A stretch of DNA of 64,000 bases from NCBI RefSeq assembly GCF_028737195.1, contig NZ_JAQZAJ010000003.1, positions 558,001 through 622,000 on the forward strand, written 5' to 3'. This document shows positions 55,352 to 63,219 of this stretch, piece after piece. A program made the translations under genes and the position numbers. This DNA is from Pseudovibrio exalbescens. Its GTDB lineage: Bacteria; Pseudomonadota; Alphaproteobacteria; Rhizobiales; Stappiaceae. Every line of letters starts with the position of its first letter. Position 1 is the first letter of the stretch. The notes under the pieces were generated by a model that saw nothing but the letters and a program-made list of their open reading frames with translations, made no database searches and was not told the origin of the DNA.

Positions 55352-56659
55352 TTAGCGCTCCTTGGCCGTTGAAGTCGGGTCTTTGCCCAGAGCGCGGCCC
55401 AAACCGACGCTTTCCTTACCGAACTTGTTTCTCAGTGCATCGATGGCCTTTTCAGCCTTGGCGCGCTTGCCTGCCTGTTCATCGACAAGATCTTCCGGGT
55501 CTGCAAGGGCTGGATCACACAGGTCAGCCAAGCCTACGCCGATAAGGCGGTAGCGCTTTTTTCCATCTGCTTCCGGCTGCAACAGCGCATTCGCTGTTCG
55601 GAAAATACGGTCCGCCAGCTGTGTCGGGTCATGCAGCTGCCGTGAGCGTGTGATGGATTTGAAGTCATTGGACTTCAGTTTCAGCATTACGCTTCGCCCT
55701 GCAAAACCTGCGTTTTTAGCGCGGAACGACACCTTCTCGCTCAGTTCCCAGAGAATGTCTGAAAGTTCCCTGGGGTCGGCGATATCGATATTGAACGTTG
55801 TTTCGTTGGAGATGCTTTTGGTTTCGCGCTCGTTGGAAACGTGGCGGTCATCTTCACCTTGGCATAGCTTCGCCAGTCGCAGGCCCATGACGCCGTAGGC
55901 TTTGGCGAGGTCGGTGGGGTCTTTGCGCTGGAGCTGGCCGACCGTTGTGATGCCATCGGCTGCAAGCTTCTTTTGCAGCACCTTTCCAACGCCCCAGATG
56001 ATGCTGGTGGATTTGTCTTCAAGGAAACTTTTGCGCTCAGCGGCACCGATGACAGAAAAGCCGCGTGGTTTGTCGAGATCTGAAGCAATCTTGGCGAGGA
56101 ACTTGTTTGCGGCCAGCCCCACAGACAGCGAAACGCCGATTTCCTGTTCGATGCGTTTGACGAACTGCACCAAGATTTCCGCTGGTGTGCCGTGGTGGAG
56201 CTTTTCGGTTCCGGATAGGTCCAGAAAGGCCTCGTCAATGGACAGCGGTTCCACCAGAGGGGTGAGCTGCTGCATGGCCTCTCGGATCTGGCGGCCCACA
56301 CTCACATAGACGTCCATGCGCGGGCGAATGACAACTGCATCCGGACAGGCGTCAAGAGCTTTGAACATGGGCATGGCAGAGCGCACGCCATACATTCGGG
56401 CGACATAGCAGCAGGTCGCGACCACGCCCCGCCGCCCGCCGCCAACAATGACTGGTTTGTCAATCAGGTCCGGGTTGTCGCGTTTTTCGATGGCGGCATA
56501 GAACGCGTCGCAATCAATATGGGCGATGGAGAGTTGGTCCAGCTCTGGATGTGCGACCATGCGAGGGCTGCCGCAAGAAGGGCAGCGGTTCCGAGTTGGG
56601 GCAAAGCGGTTGCCACAATCGCGGCACAGTGCCTTTGGTTGGGTCGCAGGAATGGACAT
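55352..56659 (-). CDS. dinB: DNA polymerase IV with N-terminal zinc-ribbon extension
   Basis: Y-family translesion polymerase of 435 residues. An added N-terminus (about 1-45) has a four-Cys zinc-ribbon pattern, CRDCG and CPSCG, absent from E. coli DinB. The catalytic core follows: metal Asp in [13 protein letters not shown] and the Asp-Glu in [12 protein letters not shown]. Thumb ([20 protein letters not shown]) and little-finger regions are complete, and the C-terminus ends without a canonical beta-clamp QLxLF motif in the last residues. Stop codon is 86 bases from eipB, convergent. Confidence 0.93.
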   Translation of the reverse strand: MSIPATQPKALCRDCGNRFAPTRNRCPSCGSPRMVAHPELDQLSIAHIDCDAFYAAIEKRDNPDLIDKPVIVGGGRRGVVATCCYVARMYGVRSAMPMFKALDACPDAVVIRPRMDVYVSVGRQIREAMQQLTPLVEPLSIDEAFLDLSGTEKLHHGTPAEILVQFVKRIEQEIGVSLSVGLAANKFLAKIASDLDKPRGFSVIGAAERKSFLEDKSTSIIWGVGKVLQKKLAADGITTVGQLQRKDPTDLAKAYGVMGLRLAKLCQGEDDRHVSNERETKSISNETTFNIDIADPRELSDILWELSEKVSFRAKNAGFAGRSVMLKLKSNDFKSITRSRQLHDPTQLADRIFRTANALLQPEADGKKRYRLIGVGLADLCDPALADPEDLVDEQAGKRAKAEKAIDALRNKFGKESVGLGRALGKDPTSTAKER

Positions 56660-56704
56660 AAGCAAGACCAGTGATTGGATTTGTTCCTATTATGTCCTCG
56701 TCTT

Positions 56705-57379
56705 CTACGCCAAACCAAACACTTCCTTCAAGTATGCCCCGGTTTCTATCCAGCAGCAGGAGCGAAAAGCGACGCCATCGATCTGAGGTGCGCCCACAAA
56801 GAACACAGGATCGGCCACGAAGTGAACCAGCTGCACATGGGGCGCTGTTGTTCTGGCCGAAATCAGGTTTTGAGGGCTGTCATCAATGAAGACCACCGGG
56901 TTGGAGCCTCGGCCTTTTCCCAGTTCGGCAACCGCGCCGCCTTTGGGGCCTGAGTTGGTAATCAGCGGGTAGTCCATGCCAAGCTCTGCCAGCAGCTTGA
57001 TGCGTGCCGCCCGGTTCGCAGTTCCCGGAAGGTTGGTCAGAATGATGATGTCTACATGCTCACGCAGGGCGGCCAGCTGGAGCGCTGCATGATCAACCGC
57101 ATCCTGACGGTGGACCACTGTCTCAAAGAACTGCGAAATGAAGCGGTCGCATTCGGTCTTTGAGAGAAGGCGACCCGTTTTTGTTTCCACCAGATTGTTG
57201 TGGAGGCGATAAATGGGTTCTCTAAGGGCGATGCCCTGTTCCTGGCCCAGGGCGTGCATGTGCCGAATGAAGTGCAGCAGAACCTCGTCCGCATCACAGA
57301 TGATCAGCGGACGTGATGTAAGCTCCAGGCCTTCAATTTCCTTCATGAACTGCGGCGAGGGGCGATCAGGCTCCGGCAA
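56705..57379 (-). CDS. HAD-superfamily hydrolase
   Basis: Protein of 224 residues. Motif I is LIICDADEVLLHF, with both Asp of DxD but followed by EV rather than GT, so it is a divergent HAD. Motif II IILTNLPG, motif III Lys in SGPKGGAVAEL, motif IV FIDDSPQNLISA. TTG start, chosen because GGGAGGGG lies 8-9 bases upstream and gives a 14-base overlap with DUF3572. A later ATG (MKEIEGLEL) has no such site. Substrate unknown. Confidence 0.8.
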   Translation of the reverse strand: MPEPDRPSPQFMKEIEGLELTSRPLIICDADEVLLHFIRHMHALGQEQGIALREPIYRLHNNLVETKTGRLLSKTECDRFISQFFETVVHRQDAVDHAALQLAALREHVDIIILTNLPGTANRAARIKLLAELGMDYPLITNSGPKGGAVAELGKGRGSNPVVFIDDSPQNLISARTTAPHVQLVHFVADPVFFVGAPQIDGVAFRSCCWIETGAYLKEVFGLA

Positions 57380-57671
57380 AGTAGTCCACCCCTCCCGCCA
57401 GTGTCAGGTGGGCGGCGGCCAGCATTGTCGGCCGATGGCCTTGAGTCTCGGTGAAAGCAAGAAGCAGCTGCTCGTCTTGCATGTAGAACTCCAAAACACC
57501 GGCCAGAAAGCCGGGTTCTTGGGCTGCCTCGCGAATCTCCGAGGGGCCGATACCTGCCAGAGATAGGAAGCGACCGAGGTATTCCGGGTTCTGGGCGAGG
57601 TAAGACAGTGCGCTTGTGGCGATTTCTTCCGCGGCTTCCTGCGTCATGGGGCCGGATTTTGTTCCTTTCAT
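57366..57671 (-). CDS. DUF3572 protein
   Basis: Small acidic cytosolic protein of 101 residues: MTQEAAEEIATSALSYLAQ, LAGIGPSEIREAAQEPGFLA and LLLAFTETQGHRPTMLAAAH. These match the DUF3572 family, restricted to alphaproteobacteria. Overlaps the HAD gene, and divergent from divK. Function unknown. Confidence 0.9.
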   Translation of the reverse strand: MKGTKSGPMTQEAAEEIATSALSYLAQNPEYLGRFLSLAGIGPSEIREAAQEPGFLAGVLEFYMQDEQLLLAFTETQGHRPTMLAAAHLTLAGGVDYFAGA

Positions 57672-57811
57672 CGCTTGTTTGCCTTTCCGAAACGATTCTT
57701 CCTTAACTTATTGTCAAAACCCTAGTGCGAGATGCTGAGCAAGGCTATCATTTCGTTTGAATGATCATTCGGTTATAAGCGTCGATCGTTCAAAAAACCT
57801 GCGGGATTCGA

Positions 57812-58192
57812 ATGGAAATGCAGAAGACAGTGCTGATTGTTGAAGACAATGAGCTCAACATGAAGCTCTTTAATGATCTCTTAGAGGCGCATGGCTATTC
57901 TACCTTAAGGTCACGTAACGGCATGGAGGCCTTGGAGCTTGCGCGTCAACATGTGCCAGACCTGATCTTGATGGACATTCAGTTGCCGGAAGTCTCCGGG
58001 CTGGAGGTGACCAAATGGATCAAGGAGGACGATGCGCTGAAGTCCATTCCCGTTGTGGCCGTGACGGCGTTCGCCATGAAAGGCGATGAGGAACGCATCC
58101 GTCAAGGCGGGTGTGAGGCCTATATTTCCAAGCCGATCTCGGTAGGAAGTTTCTTGGAAACGGTCCGCTCCTTTCTCGGGGAGGCCGCGTAA
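57812..58192 (+). CDS. divK: single-domain response regulator DivK
   Basis: Cell-cycle regulator that tunes DivJ/PleC and so CtrA. The 126-residue receiver has the acidic pocket ([12 protein letters not shown]), phospho-Asp in [14 protein letters not shown] (about residue 55), Thr in [11 protein letters not shown] and Lys in YISKPISV. No output domain. The next gene, pleD, starts 17 bases later: the same divK-pleD operon as in Caulobacter. Confidence 0.96.
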   Translation: MEMQKTVLIVEDNELNMKLFNDLLEAHGYSTLRSRNGMEALELARQHVPDLILMDIQLPEVSGLEVTKWIKEDDALKSIPVVAVTAFAMKGDEERIRQGGCEAYISKPISVGSFLETVRSFLGEAA

Positions 58193-58209
58193 CTGGAGTA
58201 GGATAGCAG

Positions 58210-59604
58210 ATGACAGGTCGAATATTGGTTGTAGACGACATTGAAGCCAATCTTCGCCTGCTCGCAGCCCGGCTCGCCGCAGACTATTTTGAGGTCACCA
58301 CAGCCTCCAATGGCCATGAAGCGCTGGAAGCCATGGAATCCAACGCATTCGATGTGGTGCTACTTGATGTGATGATGCCAGACATTGACGGCTTTGAAGT
58401 CTGTCGGCGCATCAAGCAATCTCCCCGCACAGCCCATATTCCCGTTGTCCTGATTACCGCACTCAAGCATCAGAGCGATCGACTGCGGGGCTATGAGGCT
58501 GGCGCCGATGATTTCATATCCAAGCCTGTCGATGACGTGGAACTGGTGATCCGGGTGCGTAATCTGATCCGCATGAAGCGGGCCATGGATGAGCTGCGCA
58601 TGCGCGCACGCACGGGGCAGGATCTGAACCTGCAAATGAGCGAGCCGGAACTGCAGGAGCCAGTGACCGATGCCTCGGTTTTTCTGGTGGACAGTGATCT
58701 GGCCTCAGTCAAGCAAATTGAAGGGTATCTTGCCGGGCATTTTACCGTGATTTCTGAAGGGCGGCCGGGCAGGGCTGTTTACCGCTGCGTGGAAGATGAT
58801 CCCGATTTGGTGCTGATCAATGGCAATATAGATGCCACCGATCCATTGCGGTTATGCGCGCAGCTACGGTCCAATGAGCACACCCGGATGATCCCGATAA
58901 TCTTCTTGTCCAGTCAGCGCGACAAGCGGCGCCTGATCAAGGCAATGGATATTGGCGTCAATGACTTCGTTGAGCAGCCCATTGACCCATCGGAATTTAT
59001 TTTGAGGTGTACGACACAGGTGCGCCAGAAACGGACCAGCGACGCGCTTTTGCGCGCCATGCAGGAAACGGTGGAGATGGCCGTGACGGACGCGCTCACA
59101 GGGCTCTATAACCGCCGCTACTTCGAGCATCACGCTGGTGCCCACATCGCCCGCGCGATCAAGGAGGGCAAGTTTCTCTCGCTGCTTTTGCTGGACGTTG
59201 ATCACTTCAAGTCGATCAACGACAAGTATGGACATGATGTGGGGGATGAGGTGCTTGTGGAGTTCGCACATCGGCTTCGCCGGAACGTGCGTGGTCTTGA
59301 TCTGGTTTGCCGCTACGGCGGTGAGGAATTCGTTATTGTCACACCGGAAACTGATCAGAAAGTTGCGCTGACTGTTGCAGAGCGCTTGCGTGCCGAAATC
59401 GCGGCTATGCCGTTCACTGTCGTAGGCAAAACCGAGAAGATACCCATTACCGCAAGTATTGGTGTAGCAACGCTTCAGTCCACAGACGAGACCACTGCAA
59501 GCTTGGTCAAGAGGGCCGATCAGGGGTTGTATTCCGCCAAAAATGGTGGGCGGAATCAGGTGCAGCTGAACCTGATTGATCCACAAGATAACCACTGCCT
59601 CTAA
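58210..59604 (+). CDS. pleD: diguanylate cyclase response regulator PleD
   Basis: Makes cyclic-di-GMP on phosphorylation and directs polar development. The 464-residue product has receiver 1 (about 1-125; Asp in DVVLLDVMMPDIDG), receiver 2 (about 155-270; the phospho-Asp region LVLINGNIDATDP is degenerate, as in Caulobacter) and GGDEF (about 300-455) with the active site CRYGGEEFVIV. An inhibitory RxxD site (RGLD) lies just before it. Same operon as divK. Confidence 0.96.
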   Translation: MTGRILVVDDIEANLRLLAARLAADYFEVTTASNGHEALEAMESNAFDVVLLDVMMPDIDGFEVCRRIKQSPRTAHIPVVLITALKHQSDRLRGYEAGADDFISKPVDDVELVIRVRNLIRMKRAMDELRMRARTGQDLNLQMSEPELQEPVTDASVFLVDSDLASVKQIEGYLAGHFTVISEGRPGRAVYRCVEDDPDLVLINGNIDATDPLRLCAQLRSNEHTRMIPIIFLSSQRDKRRLIKAMDIGVNDFVEQPIDPSEFILRCTTQVRQKRTSDALLRAMQETVEMAVTDALTGLYNRRYFEHHAGAHIARAIKEGKFLSLLLLDVDHFKSINDKYGHDVGDEVLVEFAHRLRRNVRGLDLVCRYGGEEFVIVTPETDQKVALTVAERLRAEIAAMPFTVVGKTEKIPITASIGVATLQSTDETTASLVKRADQGLYSAKNGGRNQVQLNLIDPQDNHCL

Positions 59605-59887
59605 TAAAAAGGTGTGGTTCTCACCTTGTTTCCGTAGTCTTCATTGAAATTAGAGTTTATTTGTTGTGCATAGAACTAGAATCCCCTCGCTTTTCAGGAG
59701 CGCATTTACCTTAAAGCTTTACTAAAGTCGTAAATGTTGCGATGGTATCGTTGATTGCAAACGATAATTGCAGGGCATGTCCAGATTTAACACAAGGTGA
59801 CGCGCATTTGCGCAGGATTGCCGAGACTGGACTTGGACAATTTAAACACCCTACGGAGCGCTCAGGTCCGCCGCATCTCCTGGGTCC

Positions 59888-59963
59888 GTGGGGTTGGTCG
59901 GCGCAGAAACGGGTTCAGAGTGGCCTCCTCATGTCATCCGCTTCGCGCCGACCACCACTCCAC
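59888..59963 (+). other. long hairpin, possible ncRNA element
   Basis: A 9-bp perfect GC-rich stem (GGTCGGCGC/GCGCCGACC) continued outward, across small bulges, by GGT/ACC and GTGG/CCAC. The loop is about 40 bases. Strand unknown; the downstream T-run favours plus. Confidence 0.4.
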
Positions 59964-59980
59964 TTCCTAATTTATTCATC

Positions 59981-60040
59981 TATACCCCTTATATGTCAGT
60001 GATATAACGCACGCAGTGCGTGTGGGGATACCTTTTTTCT
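59981..60040 (+). terminator. three-way-junction terminator-like element
   Basis: An outer CCCC/GGGG stem with flanking TAT/ATA encloses two hairpins, TTATAT-GTCAGTG-ATATAA and CGCAC-GCA-GTGCG, and is followed by ACCTTTTTTCT. No plus-strand gene lies before it except pleD, 380 bases upstream. Confidence 0.4.
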
Positions 60041-60162
60041 CACCCTGAGCTATTAGCCGGGAAGTGCGCAACCTTTTGTGCGTATTTGGCTTCTCTAGAT
60101 TGTGCAGGGGGCCTTCGCGTTTAGCTGGAGTAGTATTGCGCTGAGGCGGTTTGAGATGTGTC

Positions 60163-60241
60163 CGAAGACCGCTCTTGAATAAGTGAACTCCATTAATCAA
60201 AGCGGGATCCGGGTCTGGCTCCGGTCCGGAAACGGTCTTCG
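60163..60241. repeat. inverted repeat enclosing an inner hairpin, downstream of rpmG
   Basis: CGAAGACCG and CGGTCTTCG, 61 bases apart, perfect. Inside, GGATCCGG pairs with CCGGTCC with one bulge. The element ends a few bases before the rpmG terminator. tRNA features were checked and not found. Confidence 0.45.
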
Positions 60242-60243
60242 CA

Positions 60244-60273
60244 AACAAAAAAGGGCGCCCAGAGGGCACCCTT
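60244..60273 (-). terminator. intrinsic terminator of rpmG
   Basis: Read on the minus strand: AAGGGTGCCC, loop TCT, GGGCGCCCTT (one G-T wobble), then TTTTGTTTG. Confidence 0.85.
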
Positions 60274-60296
60274 GATCATGTCGAGGAGAAAAGACC

Positions 60297-60464
60297 TTAC
60301 TTGATCTTTGCTTCCTTGAATTCAACGTGCTTCTTAACGACCGGGTCGTACTTACGCTTGACCATCTTTTCGGTCATGGTGCGGGAGTTTTTCTTGGTCA
60401 CGTAGAAGAAGCCAGTGTCAGCAGTAGACAGCAGCTTGATTTTGATTGTGGTTGCCTTGGCCAT
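60297..60464 (-). CDS. rpmG: 50S ribosomal protein L33
   Basis: Small 55-residue ribosomal protein, read directly from the sequence. The product begins [20 protein letters not shown] and continues with [20 protein letters not shown], ending [14 protein letters not shown]. It lacks the CxxC pairs, so it is the zinc-free (C-) form of L33. Terminator follows. In many Rhizobiales rpmG lies in this same neighbourhood with MFS, NUDIX, DUF983 and rnr. Confidence 0.96.
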   Translation of the reverse strand: MAKATTIKIKLLSTADTGFFYVTKKNSRTMTEKMVKRKYDPVVKKHVEFKEAKIK

Positions 60465-60626
60465 GGCTAAGGGTCCTATGGGTTGTCGGCCTGGTCATGG
60501 CCGGATTGTTTTTGTCATGCTCGTCATGCCCGCTGCGGATCATTTCCGTCGGGCGCGTGTGCGAGCGAAACAGAGGAAATTCAGCGCGCACACTACTGAT
60601 TAGCGGCTTAAAGTCAAGATCTGTTG

Positions 60627-61805
60627 TTAAGAGAGCCGTAAACAAATTGTCCTTATGAGGCAAACTAAAACGTACGCTCCCAGGAGAGTTGCGAACACGA
60701 TAGGCAAGCCATTGCTATCTAGGGCCTTCATGGCGTACCCGGTTGTGGCTGGTCCTACAAGCATTCCAAGGGAATACATCATCACGAAGGCCGCATTTGC
60801 AGAGGCCAGATTGGCCCCTGAAAACCGGGCGCCAAGGTGAGTCAACCCAATGGTGTAGAGCCCCGCGATAATTCCTCCCCAAAAAAACATCAGTGGAAAC
60901 AAGAGGTAAGGGGAACTTGAGGCGGGAATCATCAGGGCCGCGCCACCGCTGCCCAGGATGGCACAGACCAGCAGTATCATGCGCCGATCGAGTTTGTCCG
61001 CCAACATGCCGATTGGTATCTGCAAAAGCAGATTTCCGGCCGTCATGGCTGTGACAAGAAGCGCGGCTGTTGCGGTAACATATCCAATGCCGATGCCATA
61101 AAGCGGCAGCAGAGAAAGCGCGCTCGACTCAATTGCTCCGAAGAAGAATCCGGCAAGGGTTGCGATGGGGGCAACCAGCAGGAAAGAGAGAAACTTGGTT
61201 GTGGCCTTCTCTTCAAGGTCTGGTCTGGCTCTGAAGCCGTACATGATCGGGAAGGCAGCCAAAAGGATCAATACGGCGGACACGAAAAATGGTGCTGGCC
61301 CTGTTGTGCCCACTGTAGCCAAGATGATGGGTCCCGTTGCAAAGCCCGCTGACAGCACCGTTGCATAGATTCCCATGATCAAGCCACGGCGTTCGCTGGG
61401 GGCAAGGGCATTGATCCAGAACTCAGAGAGCACGAAGGCCACGCAGACTGCGCCGTGAAACAAAATACGTAATGGGAACCACATCCACAGTTCTTGCGCA
61501 AAGAAGAACAGCGGAAGGGCGAGGCCGGAGACAACCACGGCACCCAGCAAGGCGAGTGGCGTTCCAAAGCGGCGGGCGATGGGCGTACAGAGCGGTGTGG
61601 CCGCAATGGCAGCCACACCAGCGAAGGCGGTGTTCAGGCCGATCATGCCCTCTGAAATGCCGCGTTCACTTAGTGTGAGGGCAAGAAGGGGCAGGCTGGC
61701 GGAGAGTGCAAGACCGACGGCGGTGATCGCGCCGATGGCGGCAACGATGCCGCGTCGTTGTCTTGGGTCAAACAGAACGCCGCCGCGTGCGGTGGGGGAG
61801 TGCAT
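60627..61805 (-). CDS. MFS transporter
   Basis: Major-facilitator inner-membrane transporter, 392 residues and 12 predicted segments. The MFS loop-2/3 region reads PLCTPIARRFGTPLALLGAV, and the symmetric loop 8/9 region reads IPIGMLADKLDRRMILLV. It resembles the YcaD-type group found beside rpmG in Rhizobiales. The ATG giving MHSPTARGGVLF is used, since residues upstream have no signal. Substrate unknown. Confidence 0.85.
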   Translation of the reverse strand: MHSPTARGGVLFDPRQRRGIVAAIGAITAVGLALSASLPLLALTLSERGISEGMIGLNTAFAGVAAIAATPLCTPIARRFGTPLALLGAVVVSGLALPLFFFAQELWMWFPLRILFHGAVCVAFVLSEFWINALAPSERRGLIMGIYATVLSAGFATGPIILATVGTTGPAPFFVSAVLILLAAFPIMYGFRARPDLEEKATTKFLSFLLVAPIATLAGFFFGAIESSALSLLPLYGIGIGYVTATAALLVTAMTAGNLLLQIPIGMLADKLDRRMILLVCAILGSGGAALMIPASSSPYLLFPLMFFWGGIIAGLYTIGLTHLGARFSGANLASANAAFVMMYSLGMLVGPATTGYAMKALDSNGLPIVFATLLGAYVLVCLIRTICLRLS

Positions 61806-61939
61806 AGCAGTTTGCCTGTTCAGTAATGGGGTGAGGCTTAAGTTCTTTTTGGGTTCAAAGTTACTCAAACATTTGAACGTTCGTTCAGGATTTAGCCCAT
61901 GTGTGTCGGTGAGCACAATACGGAATAGGGATGAGGCGC

Positions 61940-61969
61940 AAAAAAAAAGCGCCGCAGAGGCTGCGACGC
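61940..61969 (-). terminator. intrinsic terminator of the NUDIX gene
   Basis: Read on the minus strand: GCGTCGCAG, loop CCT, CTGCGGCGC (one wobble), then nine T. Lies 44 bases after the NUDIX stop. Confidence 0.88.
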
Positions 61970-62012
61970 ATCAACACAGTGTTTTGCAAATACTACCAGT
62001 ACACGCGTGTTT

Positions 62013-62759
62013 CTAGAGTTCTTCTCGAACAAACCCTTCAGGTGTCCAGTAGTAGTAAGGAACCGGATAATCTGGCTCCAGCTTCGGATCTTCCGCGAGG
62101 CGGTTCTGCAGCTCTTCAATAACGGCCAAAGTTATTGGCGGTAGCTCCAACTGCTTGCTCTCCTCCAAAGAAAGCCATTGAAGCTCTTCCAGCTCGCCCG
62201 ATGGCCCTGTTCCTTCTGGGAGCCTGTCGGCGATCTGATCTGACCAGACGGCGAGAAAGCGCGTGTCGTAACGCCGTGGACGTCCAGGAGGCGTGATGGC
62301 GCGTGCAACGAAGCGCATCGGGCTCAGGTCCGGCATGACGAACCGGTTGTCAAAGGCTTCAAAACCATGGCCGCAGGGTTCTGTATCGTTGTGGTCCAGA
62401 CGACCGATGAACAGGCCTGCTTCTTCATAGGTTTCGCGCACAGCGGCAATGGCGAAGGCGCGAGTGTAGTCCTCTTCTTCTTCGCCCTTCAGATCCCTGG
62501 TAAGCTTTGACTGCACAGTGGGATCATAGTCCGCGGCAAAACGAACGCCGACGTCTTCCGGATCGACGCGCCCACCTGGAAACACAAACATGCCGGGCAT
62601 GAACTTGTGGCGCATGTGGCGCCGGCCCATGAGAACATGAGGGTCACCGTCAGCCTTGCGCTCCAGAATAAGAAGCGTTGCCGCATCTTTTGGTACCAGC
62701 GGCTCTCCATCAAGAATGCGATCAACGCGTTGAAGGCGGTCGAGTATTTCCTGGCTCAT
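62013..62759 (-). CDS. NUDIX hydrolase with insertion in the NUDIX box region
   Basis: Protein of 248 residues. The NUDIX motif is split: FVFPGGRVDPED holds the Gly and first Glu positions, then about 35 residues intervene before AAVRETYEEAGLFIG, which carries the REXXEE core. This matches the NUDT8/NUDT19-type group (CoA or related diphosphatases). C-terminal RRYDTRFLAVWSDQ continues the fold. Co-directional with DUF983 and rnr, and probably translated from the same message. Confidence 0.85.
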   Translation of the reverse strand: MSQEILDRLQRVDRILDGEPLVPKDAATLLILERKADGDPHVLMGRRHMRHKFMPGMFVFPGGRVDPEDVGVRFAADYDPTVQSKLTRDLKGEEEEDYTRAFAIAAVRETYEEAGLFIGRLDHNDTEPCGHGFEAFDNRFVMPDLSPMRFVARAITPPGRPRRYDTRFLAVWSDQIADRLPEGTGPSGELEELQWLSLEESKQLELPPITLAVIEELQNRLAEDPKLEPDYPVPYYYWTPEGFVREEL

Positions 62760-62765
62760 GGTGCG

Positions 62766-63212
62766 CTAGGCCTGACTGACGGAGTGAAAGGTGTTGTCAC
62801 CGGTTTCCTCCTCATCCTCTGACTTTAGATCAAAGCCGTGCATGCGCAGCGCCCATTGCAGGCCCACAAGACTGCCTTTTATGGGCGGCAGCATGGCGAG
62901 CGACATAACCACCGTCAGCGGCAGCCACAGGGCCATATGAAGCCATAGGGGAGGAAAGAAGGCCATCTCCACTGCAAGGCACAGAGCCACAACGATGTGA
63001 CCGACAATGAAGATGGTAAAGTACGGAGGGGCGTCGTCGGCGCGGTGGTGGTGTAGTTCTTCACCGCACGCATCGCAGCTTTGTTTGACCTTCAAGAAGC
63101 TTTCAAACATCTTGCCGTTGCCGCAGGAGGGGCACTTCAGCAGCCCTCCCTTGGCCATAGCGGAAGCCACGTCACGTTTTGGGGGAGGGCTGATGCTTTC
63201 CTGCAAACTCAT
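62766..63212 (-). CDS. DUF983 membrane protein
   Basis: Protein of 148 residues. An N-terminal four-Cys zinc ribbon (CPSCGNGKMF and SCDACGEELHHH) precedes two TM helices (about 65-85 and 90-110), and PPYFTIFIVGHIVVALCLAV is the family's central motif. Located between rnr and the NUDIX gene, six bases from each, the usual alphaproteobacterial order. Function unknown. Confidence 0.92.
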   Translation of the reverse strand: MSLQESISPPPKRDVASAMAKGGLLKCPSCGNGKMFESFLKVKQSCDACGEELHHHRADDAPPYFTIFIVGHIVVALCLAVEMAFFPPLWLHMALWLPLTVVMSLAMLPPIKGSLVGLQWALRMHGFDLKSEDEEETGDNTFHSVSQA

Positions 63213-63219
63213 TCGTGTT

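Larger units (their letters stand above)
59605..60243. other. gene-free, highly structured region between pleD and rpmG
   Basis: About 640 bases with no supportable protein. In order: a weak hairpin after pleD (AAGGTG...CACCTT, 59609-59627); TATCGTT...AACGATA near 59746-59766; a long hairpin with GGTCGGCGC (59896-59904) and GCGCCGACC (59945-59953) extended by GTGG...CCAC; a nested hairpin with a T-run (59981-60040); and an inverted repeat CGAAGACCG...CGGTCTTCG (60163-60241). The density of strong stems suggests one or more structured RNAs. Nothing matches an RNA family I know. Confidence 0.5.

Noticed and set aside
57713-57727. CtrA box before divK (TTAA-CTTATTG-TCAA)
   Set aside because: One base off the consensus and far (85 bases) from the start; too weak to claim.
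59742-60002. Frame with IANDNC, reminiscent of the ANDN start of alphaproteobacterial tmRNA tags
   Set aside because: The frame continues for 80 more codons without the short Ala-rich tag end and stop, and no tRNA-like T-arm or acceptor stem is near. Treated as coincidence.
60163-60241. Possible tRNA in the inverted repeat downstream of rpmG
   Set aside because: The length fits, but there is no GTTCRANNC T-loop, no anticodon arm and no CCA end on either strand.
59976-60269. 97-codon minus-strand frame downstream of rpmG
   Set aside because: It runs through the rpmG terminator and the inverted repeat, has no ribosome-binding site and no recognisable protein features.
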